Assembly: GCF_900103585.1 (NCBI RefSeq)
Contig: NZ_FNHV01000001.1
Coordinates: 141,326 to 205,325 of the forward strand
DNA from: Streptomyces sp. cf386
GTDB lineage: Bacteria; Actinomycetota; Actinomycetes; Streptomycetales; Streptomycetaceae
Length of the DNA: 64,000 nucleotides
Direction of reading: 5' to 3'
Each line of letters begins with the position of its first letter. Position 1 is the stretch's first letter. Of this stretch, positions 43,091-52,732 are shown piece by piece. The position numbers and the translations under genes were made by a program. The notes beneath the pieces were generated by a model that did no database searches, was not told the origin of the DNA, and worked only from the letters and a program-made list of their open reading frames with translations.

Positions 43091-43917
43091 GTGACGAAGT
43101 ATCCGGAGTCCAGCAGCCGCGGCAGATAGGCGCGCAGGGCCCGGACGCTCTGGGAGCGGTCGCCCCCGGCGTCGTGCGAGAGCACCACGACGCCGGGGGC
43201 GGCGCCGTCCTCGACCCGGTCGATGATCGTACGGGTGCCGGGGGTGGTCCAGTCGAGGGTGTCGACGGTCCAGGCCAGCGGCTCCATGCCCAGCTCGGCG
43301 CCGAGTTGGAAGGTGGCGCGGTTCCAGGCGCCGTAGGGCGCGCGGAACCAGAGGGGGCGCTCGCCGTACGTGCCCTCGATGATGTCGCAGGTGCGCTCCA
43401 TCTCGGCGCGGATCCGGGACCGGCTGAGTGCGGTGAGCAGCGGGTGGGACCAGGTGTGGTTGCCGACGACATGGCCTTCGTCGGCCATCCGCGCCAGCAG
43501 GTCCCCGTTGTCGGCGACCATCTCGCCGCACACGAAGAACATGGCGCGCACGTCGTACTCGCGCAGGGTGTCCAGGATGTACGGGGTGTAGCGGGCGTCG
43601 GGTCCGTCGTCGAAGGTCAGCACCATGGTGCGGCCGCGCCCGGACACGCGCAGGAGCGGCTCGCGCCGTACGAGGGTCCGCCGGGATGCCGCGCGGCGCG
43701 GGCCGTACCCGGTCATGGGCTGGAGCCGGTAGGCGGAGGGCTTCAGCGCGCGGTGCGCCTGCGGGCCCGCGGCCGGGGCGGCGGGCCGGATCGTTTCCTC
43801 GCCCGTGATCGTCGCGAACAGTCCGGCGGTGGCGCCGGCGGCTCCGACGGCGGCGGCACCGGCGAGCAGCGCGCGGCGTCGCGTGAGCGGACGGATAAGC
43901 GACTGATCCTTCGTCAT
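43066..43917 (-). CDS. Exported polysaccharide deacetylase (CE4 family)
   Basis: A 283-residue protein. A Tat-type signal (TRRRALLAGAAAVGAAGATA) and a linker precede a NodB domain (about 95-283). The domain shows TFDDGPDARYT (catalytic Asp and metal Asp), GNHTWSHPLL (HxxxH-type metal ligands), RAPYGAWN, and VVLSHDAGG. It would remove acetyl groups from peptidoglycan, chitin or a surface glycan using a divalent metal. Its 3' end is duplicated in tandem. Confidence 0.9.
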   Translation of the reverse strand: MTKDQSLIRPLTRRRALLAGAAAVGAAGATAGLFATITGEETIRPAAPAAGPQAHRALKPSAYRLQPMTGYGPRRAASRRTLVRREPLLRVSGRGRTMVLTFDDGPDARYTPYILDTLREYDVRAMFFVCGEMVADNGDLLARMADEGHVVGNHTWSHPLLTALSRSRIRAEMERTCDIIEGTYGERPLWFRAPYGAWNRATFQLGAELGMEPLAWTVDTLDWTTPGTRTIIDRVEDGAAPGVVVLSHDAGGDRSQSVRALRAYLPRLLDSGYFVTVPERKYT

Positions 43918-44005
43918 GAATGATCAGTCGCCCGGTGCGGGACCCACGCAGCTCGGCAACACCGGTACGGCGGCAGGAAAACGCCCGACCGGACCACCCG
44001 GCGTG

Positions 44006-44037
44006 CAGGGGGCCGCAGAAGGCTGTATGACCCCCTG
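44006..44037 (-). terminator. Hairpin adjoining the lysX stop
   Basis: CAGGGGG (44006-44012) and CCCCCTG (44031-44037) with an 18-base loop, directly after the lysX stop (44038-44040). The long loop makes it a moderate candidate. Confidence 0.35.
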
Positions 44038-47000
44038 TCAGCGACGGCGTACCAGCGGGAACGGCAGGGTCTCCCGGATCGTCAGGCCGGTGAGGAACAT
44101 GACCAGCCGGTCGACGCCGATACCGAGGCCGCCGGTGGGCGGCATGGCGTATTCGAGGGCGTCGAGGAAGTCCTCGTCGAGTTCCATCGCCTCGGGGTCT
44201 CCGCCCGCCGCGAGCAGGGACTGGGCGGTGAGGCGGCGGCGCTGTTCCACCGGGTCGGTGAGTTCGGAGTAGGCGGTGCCGAGTTCGGTGCCGAAGGCGA
44301 CCAGGTCCCAGCGTTCGGCGAGCCGGGGGTCCACCCGGTGCTGGCGGGTGAGCGGGGAGACGTCGGTCGGGAAGTCCTTGTAGAAGGTGGGCAGCTGGGT
44401 CTTCTCCTCGACGAGCCGCTCGTACATCTCCAGGACGACGTCGCCGTGGCCGTCGTCGGCGGTGTACGGCACACCCACGCGGTCGCAGTACCGGTGCAGT
44501 CTGAGCAGTTCGGTGTCGGGGTCGATCTCCTCCCCCAGCACCTCGGAGATCGCGCCGTACACCGTCTTGACCGGCCACTGCCCGGAGATGTCGTGCTCCT
44601 TGCCGTCCTTGCGGGCGATCGGTGAGCCGAAGGCGGCGGTCGCGCAGCCCTGGATGAGCTCGCGGACGAGGTCCAGCATCACGTCGTAGTCGGCGTACGC
44701 CTGGTAGGCCTCCAGGATCGTGAACTCGGGGTTGTGCTTGTAGTCGACGCCCTCGTTGCGGAAGGTGCGGCCCATCTCGAAGACCTTCTCCAGGCCGCCG
44801 ACGCACAGCCGCTTGAGATACAGCTCGGGGGCGATGCGCAGATAGAGGTCGAGGTCGTAGGCGTTGATGTGGGTGGTGAAGGGGCGGGCGTTGGCGCCGC
44901 CGTGGATCTGCTGCAGGACCGGTGTCTCGACCTCCAGGTAGCCGCGCTCCAGCAGGCCCTGCCGCAGGGCCTGGACGGCGACGGAGCGGGCGCGCACAAC
45001 GTCGCGGGCGACGGGGCTGGAGACCAGGTCGAGGTAGCGCATGCGGACCTTGGCCTCGGGGTCGGCGAGGCCGCGGCGCTTGTCGGGCAGCGGGCGCAGG
45101 CACTTGCCGATGAGCTGCCAGGAGGTGACGAAGACGGTCGGCTCGCCCTTGTCGCTGGCGCCGGCCAGGCCGGTCGCGCTGATGAGGTCGCCGATGTCGG
45201 TGTCGGCGGTGAAGCGGTCGAGGGCGGCGCCGGAGTCCCCCCGGGTGAGGGCGAGTTGGTGGTCGCCGGACCAGTCGCGCAGTACGGCGAAGACGATGCC
45301 TCCGAAGTCGCGGACGAGCATGATCCGGCCGGCGACGGTGACCCGCTCGCCTGGGCGGACGTCGGCGAGGCTGTGGGTGCGGGCCGGGATGCCCACCGGG
45401 TAGGGGTCCAGGCCGCCCGCGCGCAGCCGGTCGAGGGTGTGGTGCCGGATGCGGACCTGCTCGGGCAGGCCCGCATCCGGCCCGGCCGCCCCGGCCTCGT
45501 CCCCTCCATCGAGGCCGAGCGCCGCCAGCGAGGGAAGACCTTCGGTGGTCGCCGGACGCGGTCCGTTCCTCGGGTGCCCCTTTCTGCGGAGTTTGCGCAG
45601 CGACGGTACGGACACGAAGCCCTCGGCGATGCCGGAGGCGAGACCGATACGGGCGAGGGAGGCGGCCTCGCCGTAGCAGAGGAAGCGCGGATACCACTGC
45701 GGCTTGTACTTGGCGTTGGAGCGGTAAAGGGCCTCCAGCTGCCACCACTTGGAGAAGAACAGCAGCAGGCGCCGCCACAGCCGCAGCACCGGTCCGGCGC
45801 CGATGCGGGCGCCCTCCTCGAAGACCGAGCGGAACACGGCGAAGTTCAGCGAGATCCTGCGGATGCCCATCTTCGGAGCCACGGCGCACAGTTCGTCGAC
45901 CATGAACTCCATGACACCGTTGGGGGCGCCGCGGTCCCGGCGCATGAGGTCCAGGGAGACGCCCTCCTTGCCCCAGGGCACGAAGGAGAGCAGGGCGAGC
46001 AGTTCCCCGTCCTCGCCGAGCGCCTCGACGAGGAGGCAGTCGCCGTCGGTCGGGTCGCCGAGGCGGTCCAGGGCCATGGAGAAGCCGCGCTCGGTCTCGG
46101 TGTCGCGCCAGGCGTCGGCCTTGCCGGTCACCTCCTCCATCTCCACCTCGCTGAGGGCCGCGTGGCGGCGGATACGGCAGTGCGCGCCGGTCCGTCGGAC
46201 GCGGTGCACGGCCTGCCGCATGACCCGCATGTCGCGGCCGTCGAGGTCGAAGTCCGGGACGTACAGGATCGCCTCGTCGCCGAGCTGGAGGGCGCCGAGT
46301 CCGGCGCGCGTGTAGGCCGTGGCCCCGTCCTCGGAGGCGCCCATCGCGGCGGGCACCCAGGCGTAGCGGCGGGCCAGATCCAGCCAGACGGCGATGGCGT
46401 GCGGCCAGGCCTCCCGGTCGCCCACCGGGTCCCCGCTGGCGAGGCACACGCCGGCCTCGACGCGGTAGGTGACGGCGGCCTTGCCGCTGGGTGAGAACAC
46501 GACGGCCTTGTCGCGCCGGGTGGCGAAGTAGCCGAGGGAGTCCTGGGTGCCGTAGGCCTTGAGGAGGGCGCGGATGCGGGCCTCCTCGTCGTCGTGCAGG
46601 GCGGCCTCCATGCGCTGTGAGCGGAACAGGGTCGCGGCGGCGTTCAGGAGGGCGAGGGCGCCGAACAGGCCCAGCAGGAAGTACAGGGGGCGCGGTGGCC
46701 GGCCGTCGTAGCTGGTGCCGGAGACGAGGCCGCCGCAGACCCGGTCGGCGGCCCACGCCAGCCGCTGGTCCTGCGGCAGCGTGCCGGGGAACAACTCGAC
46801 GAGCCCCCAGCCGACGAGGATGCCCACGGCGAGGCCGACGACCAGGACGCCGATGGCCCGGCGCAGGGCGGCGCGGCGGGAGGCGGCGTAGAACTCCTTG
46901 CGGGCGACGATCAGCAGGGCCAGGGCGAGGGAGCAGACGATGAGGGACGGGATGTTGTCCGAGTAGTCGCCGAAGGCCGTGCCGAGGGCGTCGCTCAGGA

Positions 47001-47316
47001 CGAGCAGGCCGAGATAGACGACGACCAGCCACCAGGCGATCTTCTTGCGGGCCGCCGTCGCGGCGGCGAGCAGGAACAGGAAGACGGCGTAGGCGAGGTT
47101 GGCGCTGACGGGGACGATGATCTGGTCCAGGGCGTTCACGACCGGGCGCAGCGCGGTGCGCAGCGGCGGGATGAAGGCCAGCAGGACGCAGAGCAGTCCG
47201 AGGGCGCCGAAGAAGGTCGCGAAACCCTCCGGCACCCTGCTGAGAAGGCGGTTCCCGGGCGGCCGTGTCCGGCCCGTGGTGTCCTTCGCCGGGGCGGCCT
47301 CCACGGTGGCACTCAT
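44038..47316 (-). CDS. lysX: Bifunctional lysylphosphatidylglycerol synthase / lysyl-tRNA synthetase LysX
   Basis: A 1092-residue fusion. Residues about 25-245 hold six to seven membrane segments (flippase-like part). About 260-595 is the DUF2156 transferase ([48 protein letters not shown]). About 625-745 is an OB-fold tRNA-binding domain, and about 750-1092 the class II LysRS core ([48 protein letters not shown]). It charges tRNA with lysine and moves lysine to phosphatidylglycerol, lowering membrane charge and resisting cationic peptides. ATG 47316 gives the expected start. Confidence 0.95.
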   Translation of the reverse strand: MSATVEAAPAKDTTGRTRPPGNRLLSRVPEGFATFFGALGLLCVLLAFIPPLRTALRPVVNALDQIIVPVSANLAYAVFLFLLAAATAARKKIAWWLVVVYLGLLVLSDALGTAFGDYSDNIPSLIVCSLALALLIVARKEFYAASRRAALRRAIGVLVVGLAVGILVGWGLVELFPGTLPQDQRLAWAADRVCGGLVSGTSYDGRPPRPLYFLLGLFGALALLNAAATLFRSQRMEAALHDDEEARIRALLKAYGTQDSLGYFATRRDKAVVFSPSGKAAVTYRVEAGVCLASGDPVGDREAWPHAIAVWLDLARRYAWVPAAMGASEDGATAYTRAGLGALQLGDEAILYVPDFDLDGRDMRVMRQAVHRVRRTGAHCRIRRHAALSEVEMEEVTGKADAWRDTETERGFSMALDRLGDPTDGDCLLVEALGEDGELLALLSFVPWGKEGVSLDLMRRDRGAPNGVMEFMVDELCAVAPKMGIRRISLNFAVFRSVFEEGARIGAGPVLRLWRRLLLFFSKWWQLEALYRSNAKYKPQWYPRFLCYGEAASLARIGLASGIAEGFVSVPSLRKLRRKGHPRNGPRPATTEGLPSLAALGLDGGDEAGAAGPDAGLPEQVRIRHHTLDRLRAGGLDPYPVGIPARTHSLADVRPGERVTVAGRIMLVRDFGGIVFAVLRDWSGDHQLALTRGDSGAALDRFTADTDIGDLISATGLAGASDKGEPTVFVTSWQLIGKCLRPLPDKRRGLADPEAKVRMRYLDLVSSPVARDVVRARSVAVQALRQGLLERGYLEVETPVLQQIHGGANARPFTTHINAYDLDLYLRIAPELYLKRLCVGGLEKVFEMGRTFRNEGVDYKHNPEFTILEAYQAYADYDVMLDLVRELIQGCATAAFGSPIARKDGKEHDISGQWPVKTVYGAISEVLGEEIDPDTELLRLHRYCDRVGVPYTADDGHGDVVLEMYERLVEEKTQLPTFYKDFPTDVSPLTRQHRVDPRLAERWDLVAFGTELGTAYSELTDPVEQRRRLTAQSLLAAGGDPEAMELDEDFLDALEYAMPPTGGLGIGVDRLVMFLTGLTIRETLPFPLVRRR

Positions 47317-47402
47317 GTTCCGACTGTAGGAAGCACTCGGCGTCCTCGCCCGTCGAGAGCCCCGTGCCCGCCCTCCCCGGCGCCGGGACCTGCGGCTTCC
47401 GA

Positions 47403-47408
47403 TAGCCT
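47403..47408 (+). promoter_or_regulatory. -10 element of a leaderless transcript
   Basis: TAGCCT ends seven bases before GTG 47416, which has no ribosome site. Confidence 0.4.
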
Positions 47409-47415
47409 CCCTGCC

Positions 47416-47877
47416 GTGACGGAACACCACGCGCACCGGTTCGAGCGGGGCACTGACGGGCCCAAGGTCATCGTGGTCGGGGTGGACGGCTCCGACTCCT
47501 CGTTCCGCGCGGCGGCCTACGCCGCCGGCCTGGCCCGACGACAGAACGCCCTGCTCGCCGTCGTGTACGTGCAGCCGGTGATGGCGGCGGGCGCCGCCCT
47601 CGGGGTGCCGGTCGCGGAGACGACGGACGAGATCGCCGAGGGCCTGATCGCCGAGATCCGGGACGCGACCGAGCGGGTCAGGGGGATATTCGACATCCGC
47701 TGGGAGTTCCACACCTTCCCCGGCGACCCCTACAACGGGCTGGTGAAGGCGGCGGACGACCTCAAGGCCGACGCCGTGGTCGTGGGCGCCTCCGAGCAGG
47801 CCGGGCACCGGATCGTCGGCTCCGTCGCGGTGCGGTTGGTCAAGGCGGGGCGGTGGCCCGTGACGGTGGTGCCGTAG
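47416..47877 (+). CDS. Universal stress protein, single domain
   Basis: A 153-residue UspA-fold protein. It has [26 protein letters not shown] (first strand and nucleotide loop), then [38 protein letters not shown] (second half of the ATP-type site, G-S at the end). It has one domain, where many Streptomyces Usp proteins have two. It is divergent from lysX and looks leaderless. Confidence 0.9.
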   Translation: MTEHHAHRFERGTDGPKVIVVGVDGSDSSFRAAAYAAGLARRQNALLAVVYVQPVMAAGAALGVPVAETTDEIAEGLIAEIRDATERVRGIFDIRWEFHTFPGDPYNGLVKAADDLKADAVVVGASEQAGHRIVGSVAVRLVKAGRWPVTVVP

Positions 47878-47922
47878 AGGCATGGGATCGAGGGCGGACC
47901 CGCTGTCCGGGGGCAGGCGTCG

Positions 47923-47963
47923 CTCAGCGTGCGGGACCTGAGTTGACCCGGCCGCACGCTGAG
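47923..47963. terminator. Bidirectional hairpin terminator
   Basis: CTCAGCGTGCGG (47923-47934) pairs perfectly with CCGCACGCTGAG (47952-47963), 17-base loop, between the convergent stress-protein and hydrolase genes. Confidence 0.75.
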
Positions 47964-47983
47964 ACTTCGCGCTGCGCCGGACT

Positions 47984-48808
47984 TCAGAGGGTCCGCAGGA
48001 AGTCGAGCACGATCCTGTTGAAGACATCCGGCTTCTCCAGGTTGGGGTAGTGGCCGACGCCGTCGACGACCTCGGCGCGACCGTCGTGGACGGTGTCGGC
48101 AAGGCGCTCGGCCGCGGCAAGCATGTCGGCGGGTTCCAGGCGGCCGTTGAGGGTGAGCAGCGGCGCGGTGATCTCCGCCGCGCGGGCGAAGGTGTCCGGC
48201 ACGGGCACGAACCAGTCCTTCTCGCCGGGTGTGTGCTTGGCGAGGGTGCCGCGGGCCATGTCCCGGATCAGCCGCAGGCTGTCCTGGTCGACGTCGGCGA
48301 CGGTCCGCTCCGGGCCGGGCAGGACCTGCACGAACGCGTCGAGCCAGCCGTCGACGTCCGCGGCCTGCAACGCGCGGGCCATCTCCGCCTGGAGCGCGCG
48401 GGTCCAGTCGTCCGTGTACTGGAACTCGCCGGTCGCGGCACCGCAGGTGACGACGGCGCGGACGAGTTCCGGGTACTCCAGCACGGTGTTGGTGGCGATC
48501 AGCCCGCCCATGGACAGGCCGACGAGGACCGCGGGGCCCGCGTCGAGGTGGCGCAGCAGGGCGGCCACGTCGTCGGCCCAGCGGAAGGGCTCGCTCGCGT
48601 TTGCGGAGGAGCCGTGGCCGCGTACGTCCAGGGCGATCACGCGGTGGCCGGCGGCGAGGGCCGGTATCTGGGCGTGCCAGATCCGGTGGTCGACGTATCC
48701 GGAGTGGAGGAGGACCACGAGGTCCCCGGATCCGGTGTCGAGGTAGGCGAGGTCGCCGTCGGCGGAAGCGAAGGTGCTCAGGTCCGAAGCTTTGGTCGCT
48801 GTCGTCAT
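47984..48808 (-). CDS. Alpha/beta hydrolase
   Basis: A 274-residue hydrolase of the 3-oxoadipate-enol-lactonase/peroxidase-like branch. The oxyanion region is [15 protein letters not shown], the nucleophile elbow [13 protein letters not shown], and the acid and His lie around [13 protein letters not shown] and [13 protein letters not shown]. The substrate is unknown. The start at 48808 overlaps the first of two operators shared with the divergent MarR gene, so strong regulation by it is likely. An upstream in-frame ATG near 48859 would run through both operators and is less likely. Confidence 0.87.
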   Translation of the reverse strand: MTTATKASDLSTFASADGDLAYLDTGSGDLVVLLHSGYVDHRIWHAQIPALAAGHRVIALDVRGHGSSANASEPFRWADDVAALLRHLDAGPAVLVGLSMGGLIATNTVLEYPELVRAVVTCGAATGEFQYTDDWTRALQAEMARALQAADVDGWLDAFVQVLPGPERTVADVDQDSLRLIRDMARGTLAKHTPGEKDWFVPVPDTFARAAEITAPLLTLNGRLEPADMLAAAERLADTVHDGRAEVVDGVGHYPNLEKPDVFNRIVLDFLRTL

Positions 48809-48824
48809 GACAACCAAGGTGTCA
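48808..48824. promoter_or_regulatory. MarR-type operator 1
   Basis: TGACA-N7-TGTCA perfect dyad. It contains one of two identical 16-base direct repeats (CAACCAAGGTGTCATC at 48811-48826). Confidence 0.65.
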
Positions 48825-48838
48825 TCCTCGAAGCAATT

Positions 48839-48855
48839 TGGCAACCAAGGTGTCA
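48839..48855. promoter_or_regulatory. MarR-type operator 2
   Basis: TGGCA-N7-TGTCA with the same central ACCAAGG, exactly 31 bases (three helical turns) from operator 1. The second 16-base direct repeat is 48842-48857. It lies 11 bases before the MarR start. Confidence 0.65.
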
Positions 48856-48865
48856 TCATGGCCGG

Positions 48866-49339
48866 GTGAACGACTCCGCCAAGCCCCTCTCCCCCGACGA
48901 TCTCGGCCACCGGGTCAGCGAGGTGTTCGACCTGATCGGCGCCCTCTACCGGCGCGGCCTGCGCAAGCTGGAGCAGGGCGAGGAGGTCGAGGGGGTGTCC
49001 GTCGGCGTGCGCTCCGTCCTGGTCCTGCTGCACAGGTACGGGCCCATGACGGTGCCTCAGATGGGCCGGGTCATGGCGCTGACCCGGCAGTTCGTGCAGC
49101 GCATGGTGAACGACGCGCTGGCCAGGGGCTGGGCCGAGGCCACCGTCAATCCCGCGCACCAGCGGTCCTCGCTGATCCGGATCACGGACGAGGGCGAGGC
49201 CGTCATCACCGCGATCCTCGCGCGCGAGCACGCCCTGAACCGGCAGGTCGGCGGCGAGCTGACCGAGGACGAACTCCGGGCGTGTGTGCGCGTGCTGAAG
49301 GAGATGCTGCGGACCTTCGACCACGTGGAGACGGACTGA
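48866..49339 (+). CDS. MarR-family transcriptional regulator
   Basis: A 157-residue winged-helix regulator. The core is VRSVLVLLHRYGPMTVPQMG RVMALTRQFVQRMVNDALAR GWAEATVNPAHQRSSLIRIT, with dimer helices at both ends. GTG 48866 is the only in-frame start near the N terminus, and it has no ribosome site. Paired operators between it and the divergent hydrolase point to autorepression and control of the hydrolase. Confidence 0.92.
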   Translation: MNDSAKPLSPDDLGHRVSEVFDLIGALYRRGLRKLEQGEEVEGVSVGVRSVLVLLHRYGPMTVPQMGRVMALTRQFVQRMVNDALARGWAEATVNPAHQRSSLIRITDEGEAVITAILAREHALNRQVGGELTEDELRACVRVLKEMLRTFDHVETD

Positions 49340-49355
49340 CCCCGGCCGCCCGGCC

Positions 49356-50498
49356 CTACTCCCCCATCTGCAGCCCGTCCTCCGCCGCCCCCCGGCTCAG
49401 TACGACATCCCGGATCCGGTCCCGCACCCCACTCAGCTCGGCACCCTTCGCCAGCGCCCGGTTGAGATTGATCACCCGGCCGGCGTCGATGTCGAACAAC
49501 TGCGGAATGAACTCGGCCTTCTTCACCTCCCAGCGACCGCCGGGCCGGGCGGGCGGGGCGAAGGAGAAGCGGGCGAGGGTGGACTGGTTGCCCCGCGGGT
49601 CCTGGACGCCCTGTTCGTTGTACATCGCGCCCGCGACCTGGTCGCCCATGCCGTAGACCACCCAGGTGCCGTTGACCTTCTCGTACGCCTGCGGAACATG
49701 GGCGTGGGTGCCGAGGATCAGGTCGATGTCCGGGCGCTCGCCGTCGGCCGCGGTGGTGAGCTCATCGGCGAGGGCCACCTGCGCGTTGTCGGGAGCGTCC
49801 TGCCATTCGGTGCCCCAGTGCAGCGATACGACGACCACGTCGGCGCCCCCTTCCCGGGCGGCGCGGGCGTCCGCGAGGATCTTGGCCTTGTCGATCAGGT
49901 TGACCGCCCAGGGCTGCCCCGCCGGCAGCGGGAAGCCGTTGACGCCGTAGGCGTACGCGAGATGCGCGACCTTGGCCCGTCCCGCGCGCAGCACGGTCAC
50001 GGAGCGCGCCTCGCCCTCGGAGCGGGCCGTCCCCGCGTGCCGTACGCGCGCCTCGTCCAGGGCGTTGAGGGTGCGCAGGATGCCGGCGGCGCCGTCGTCG
50101 AGGCTGTGGTCGGAGGCGGTGGAGCAGCCGTCGTAGCCGGTGGCGGCGACGCCCCGGGCCACTTCCTGCGGGGACTTGAAGGTGGGGTATCCGGTGTACT
50201 CGCCCGGCTCGCCGAAGACGGTCTCCATATGACACAGCGCCAGGTCGGCGCGGGATACGACGGACTGGACACCGGCCAGCATCGGGCGGAAGTCGTAGCC
50301 GGAGCCACCCGCGTCGAATCGCGCACGGTCGATGACGGAGGTGTGCGGGAGGATGTCGCCGGAGGCGACGAGCGTGAAGCCGCGAGGGCCGGCGGAGGCA
50401 CCCGGTTGCCCCGCTTTGCGGTTGTCGGCCTGGCAGGCGGCGCCCGCGGCGAGGGCGGCCGTCAGAGCCAGGGCCACAAGTCGACTGCGTGCAATCAT
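49356..50498 (-). CDS. CapA-family exported protein
   Basis: A 380-residue protein. The signal region (ALALTAALAAGAACQADN) ends in a Cys that may be lipidated, though the box AGAAC is weak. The CapA (poly-gamma-glutamate synthesis) metallophosphoesterase-like domain shows LVASGDILPHTSVIDRARF, LALCHMETVFGEP, STASDHSLDDG, VVVSLHWGTEWQDAPDN and LILGTHAHVPQAYEKVNG. ATG 50498 follows GGGGTGAG. CapB/CapC partners are absent, so polymer synthesis is not implied; many actinobacterial CapA-like proteins stand alone. Confidence 0.88.
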   Translation of the reverse strand: MIARSRLVALALTAALAAGAACQADNRKAGQPGASAGPRGFTLVASGDILPHTSVIDRARFDAGGSGYDFRPMLAGVQSVVSRADLALCHMETVFGEPGEYTGYPTFKSPQEVARGVAATGYDGCSTASDHSLDDGAAGILRTLNALDEARVRHAGTARSEGEARSVTVLRAGRAKVAHLAYAYGVNGFPLPAGQPWAVNLIDKAKILADARAAREGGADVVVVSLHWGTEWQDAPDNAQVALADELTTAADGERPDIDLILGTHAHVPQAYEKVNGTWVVYGMGDQVAGAMYNEQGVQDPRGNQSTLARFSFAPPARPGGRWEVKKAEFIPQLFDIDAGRVINLNRALAKGAELSGVRDRIRDVVLSRGAAEDGLQMGE

Positions 50499-50709
50499 CA
50501 GCTCACCCCGTGTGGTCGTATTACCCACCAATACGTATGAATCCGGGCCCGATCGCAAACAATCCGGCTGCTTTCGTTAGCCCGTCCGGCCTGCCCCGAA
50601 TAGGCGGAAGGGACCGTTCGTCGTACCGTTCGCCGACGCGATCGACCGTCCGCCGCAGATCCGTGTGTGTGCCCTGTCCCACAGCGGCCGCCTGCGATGC
50701 CATACGGCC

Positions 50710-51258
50710 ATGACGGCCGGAACCACCCTCACGAACGGGACGACGACCGCCGAGCACGAGCTCGCCGCACTGCAGCGCGAGCACGGCCGGCCCCTCTTCG
50801 CGCTGCTGCTCCGGCTCTGCGACGGCGACCGGCAGCGCGCCGAGGACCTCGTACAGGAGACGCTGGTGCGCGCCTGGCAGCATCCCGAGGCGCTCCGCGC
50901 AGACGACTTCGACTCCGTACGGCCGTGGCTGCTGACCGTCGGGCGGCGGCTCGCGATCGACGCGCGCCGAGCCCGGCAGGCGCGTCCCCCGGAGGTCGGG
51001 GACGCGATCCTGGAGAACGCGCGGGTGATGTCCGACCACGCCGAGCGGGCCGCGGAAGCGCTCGATGTGCGCGAGGCTGTGAAGACACTCACTCCGGAGC
51101 ACCGTGAAGTCCTGGTGCTCGTGTACTTCCAAGGGGCGAGTGTTGCGGAGGCCGCGGAAACCCTTGGAATTCCTCCCGGTACCGTGAAGTCCCGCGCTTA
51201 CTATGCGCTGCGCGCCCTGCGCAGGGTGCTTCCGGGATACGCGGCCGACCTGCGGTGA
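50710..51258 (+). CDS. ECF-type RNA polymerase sigma factor
   Basis: A 182-residue sigma factor. Region 2 is LFALLLRLCDGDRQRAEDLV QETLVRAWQHPEAL, and region 4 is LTPEHREVLVLVYFQGASVA EAAETLGIPPGTVKSRAYYA. ATG 50710 is preferred to GTG 50665, as the extension is Cys/His-rich and unlike the family. The putative anti-sigma gene lies two genes downstream, with a small unknown gene between. Confidence 0.88.
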   Translation: MTAGTTLTNGTTTAEHELAALQREHGRPLFALLLRLCDGDRQRAEDLVQETLVRAWQHPEALRADDFDSVRPWLLTVGRRLAIDARRARQARPPEVGDAILENARVMSDHAERAAEALDVREAVKTLTPEHREVLVLVYFQGASVAEAAETLGIPPGTVKSRAYYALRALRRVLPGYAADLR

Positions 51259-51404
51259 AACCGACGGCTTAGTCAAACCTCCGTAAAGCGCCTTGCTGAA
51301 GACACCGGTTGAGTAATCGGCTGTCCTCATCCGTGTTCCGGATTGGGCCAGGATCCTCGGGTCCCGGGTCGGGCGACGCACTCACCGGAGGAAGGCAGGA
51401 AGGG

Positions 51405-51920
51405 ATGCTGCACAGAGGTCAAGAGAGCACGGACGGCACCGGCGGCGGTGAACTGACCGTCCCCATGGCGTGGTTGTACGCCGAGTACATCGCCGACGAG
51501 CTTCTGCGCACCGGCGATCTCATGCCACCGACGTCCTTCGAGTTCCGCGCCGGGCGTGACGCCCTGGCGCTGACCATCTTCCTGTCGGACACCGACGGCG
51601 AGCTGTCCGGCATCCGGGTCGTCACCCAGCTGGAGACCTGGCTGTCACTGACGGCGTACGACCAGCCGTGGCAGGACTGGGTGCGTGAACGCATGGCGGG
51701 CCTCGCTGCCGAGGCGGTCGAGTCCGGCGGGCCCGCACCCGACCTGGAGCTGGCCGAGGCGGCCTGGCGTTGGCTGCAGGAGACCGAGCTGCTCGCGCCC
51801 GATCTGAACGCGGTGCCGGGCGGTGGTGCGCTGGTCGGCGAGGACGAGGGGCCGAAGGTGTGGACGCCGGCGTGGCAGCTCGGGCTGCCGCTCGGGCACC
51901 TCGCCATCCATCTTTTTTAA
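51405..51920 (+). CDS. Unknown protein between sigma and anti-sigma genes
   Basis: A 171-residue soluble-looking protein without signal, membrane segment or Cys. It has an acidic composition and a Trp-rich middle (TWLSLTAYDQPWQDWVRERM, AAWRWLQE). I do not recognise a family. ATG 51405 follows GGAGGAAGGCAGGAAGGG. Its position between an ECF sigma gene (146 bases upstream) and an anti-sigma gene (151 bases downstream) suggests a part in that signalling unit. Confidence 0.65.
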   Translation: MLHRGQESTDGTGGGELTVPMAWLYAEYIADELLRTGDLMPPTSFEFRAGRDALALTIFLSDTDGELSGIRVVTQLETWLSLTAYDQPWQDWVRERMAGLAAEAVESGGPAPDLELAEAAWRWLQETELLAPDLNAVPGGGALVGEDEGPKVWTPAWQLGLPLGHLAIHLF

Positions 51921-52071
51921 GTTCTTTTCTTCCCGGACCAATCCTCGGCACCGACCGCTACGAATCCTTTGGTTGCGATTCTGTGTAGGCCTTGAGTGAT
52001 TCGACTGCCTGGTGCGTACCAGTGGGCGCAAGGAGTAACACACCCCACACCCAACGGCACGAGGATTCGGC

Positions 52072-52725
52072 ATGAGGTCCCTGGAGAGGCATCGCGACGT
52101 CGCCGCGTACGCGCTCGGCGTGCTGACCGAGGCGGAGGCATTCCGCTTCGAGGACCACCTCATGGAGTGCCCGCGCTGCGCGGCACACGTGACCGAGTTC
52201 GGGCCTGTGACCCGCCAGTTGCTGCTGTACCGGCGGTCCACGCCCCAGTTCGTGCACCCCATGGCCAAGCCCGGCCCGCAGATGCTGACCCGGCTGCTCG
52301 AGGCGGTGGCGGCCCGCCATCGCGCCCTGCGCCGGCGCACGCTGTACGCCGTGGCGGCCTCGGTCGTGATCGCCCTGGCCGGGCCGGCCGTCGCGATGAT
52401 GGCGGGCGGCGACGACGCACCCGTCCAGGTCGTCCAGGCGACCGACGCACGATCCGGTGTGTGGGCGCAGGTCACGACCGGGAACGAGGCCTACGGCAGC
52501 CAGGTGGAACTGAAGGTGAAGGACGGCGCGGGTCCGCGCGCCTGCCATCTGATCGCCATCGGCCGGGACGGCTCGGAGGAGACGGTGACCAGCTGGCACG
52601 CGGCCGACCACGACGCCCGCGAGAACACCATGATGGGCGCCTCGACGATGCATCCCAACGAGGTCCTGCGCTACGAGGTACGGACGACCGGCGGGGAGCA
52701 TCTGGTGACGCTCAAGCCCCGGTAG
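52072..52725 (+). CDS. Membrane anti-sigma factor with zinc-binding domain
   Basis: A 217-residue protein. The N-terminal anti-sigma domain has YALGVLTEAEAFRFEDHLME CPRCAAH, giving the His-x3-Cys-x2-Cys zinc motif of ZAS factors. A membrane segment (about 92-112) and an extracytoplasmic domain (about 115-217) follow. It should hold the ECF sigma factor at the membrane until a signal arrives. It ends seven bases before the convergent DNA glycosylase gene. Confidence 0.88.
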   Translation: MRSLERHRDVAAYALGVLTEAEAFRFEDHLMECPRCAAHVTEFGPVTRQLLLYRRSTPQFVHPMAKPGPQMLTRLLEAVAARHRALRRRTLYAVAASVVIALAGPAVAMMAGGDDAPVQVVQATDARSGVWAQVTTGNEAYGSQVELKVKDGAGPRACHLIAIGRDGSEETVTSWHAADHDARENTMMGASTMHPNEVLRYEVRTTGGEHLVTLKPR

Positions 52726-52732
52726 CGGGTGC

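Noticed and set aside
42875..47032. 1385-codon leftward frame through the deacetylase and lysX
   Set aside because: Out-of-frame shadow of two well-supported genes on the same strand; Arg/Pro-rich with no motifs.
47316..48120. Upstream extension of lysX across the stress-protein gene
   Set aside because: Antisense to a clear UspA gene; ATG 47316 matches the normal N terminus before the membrane segments.
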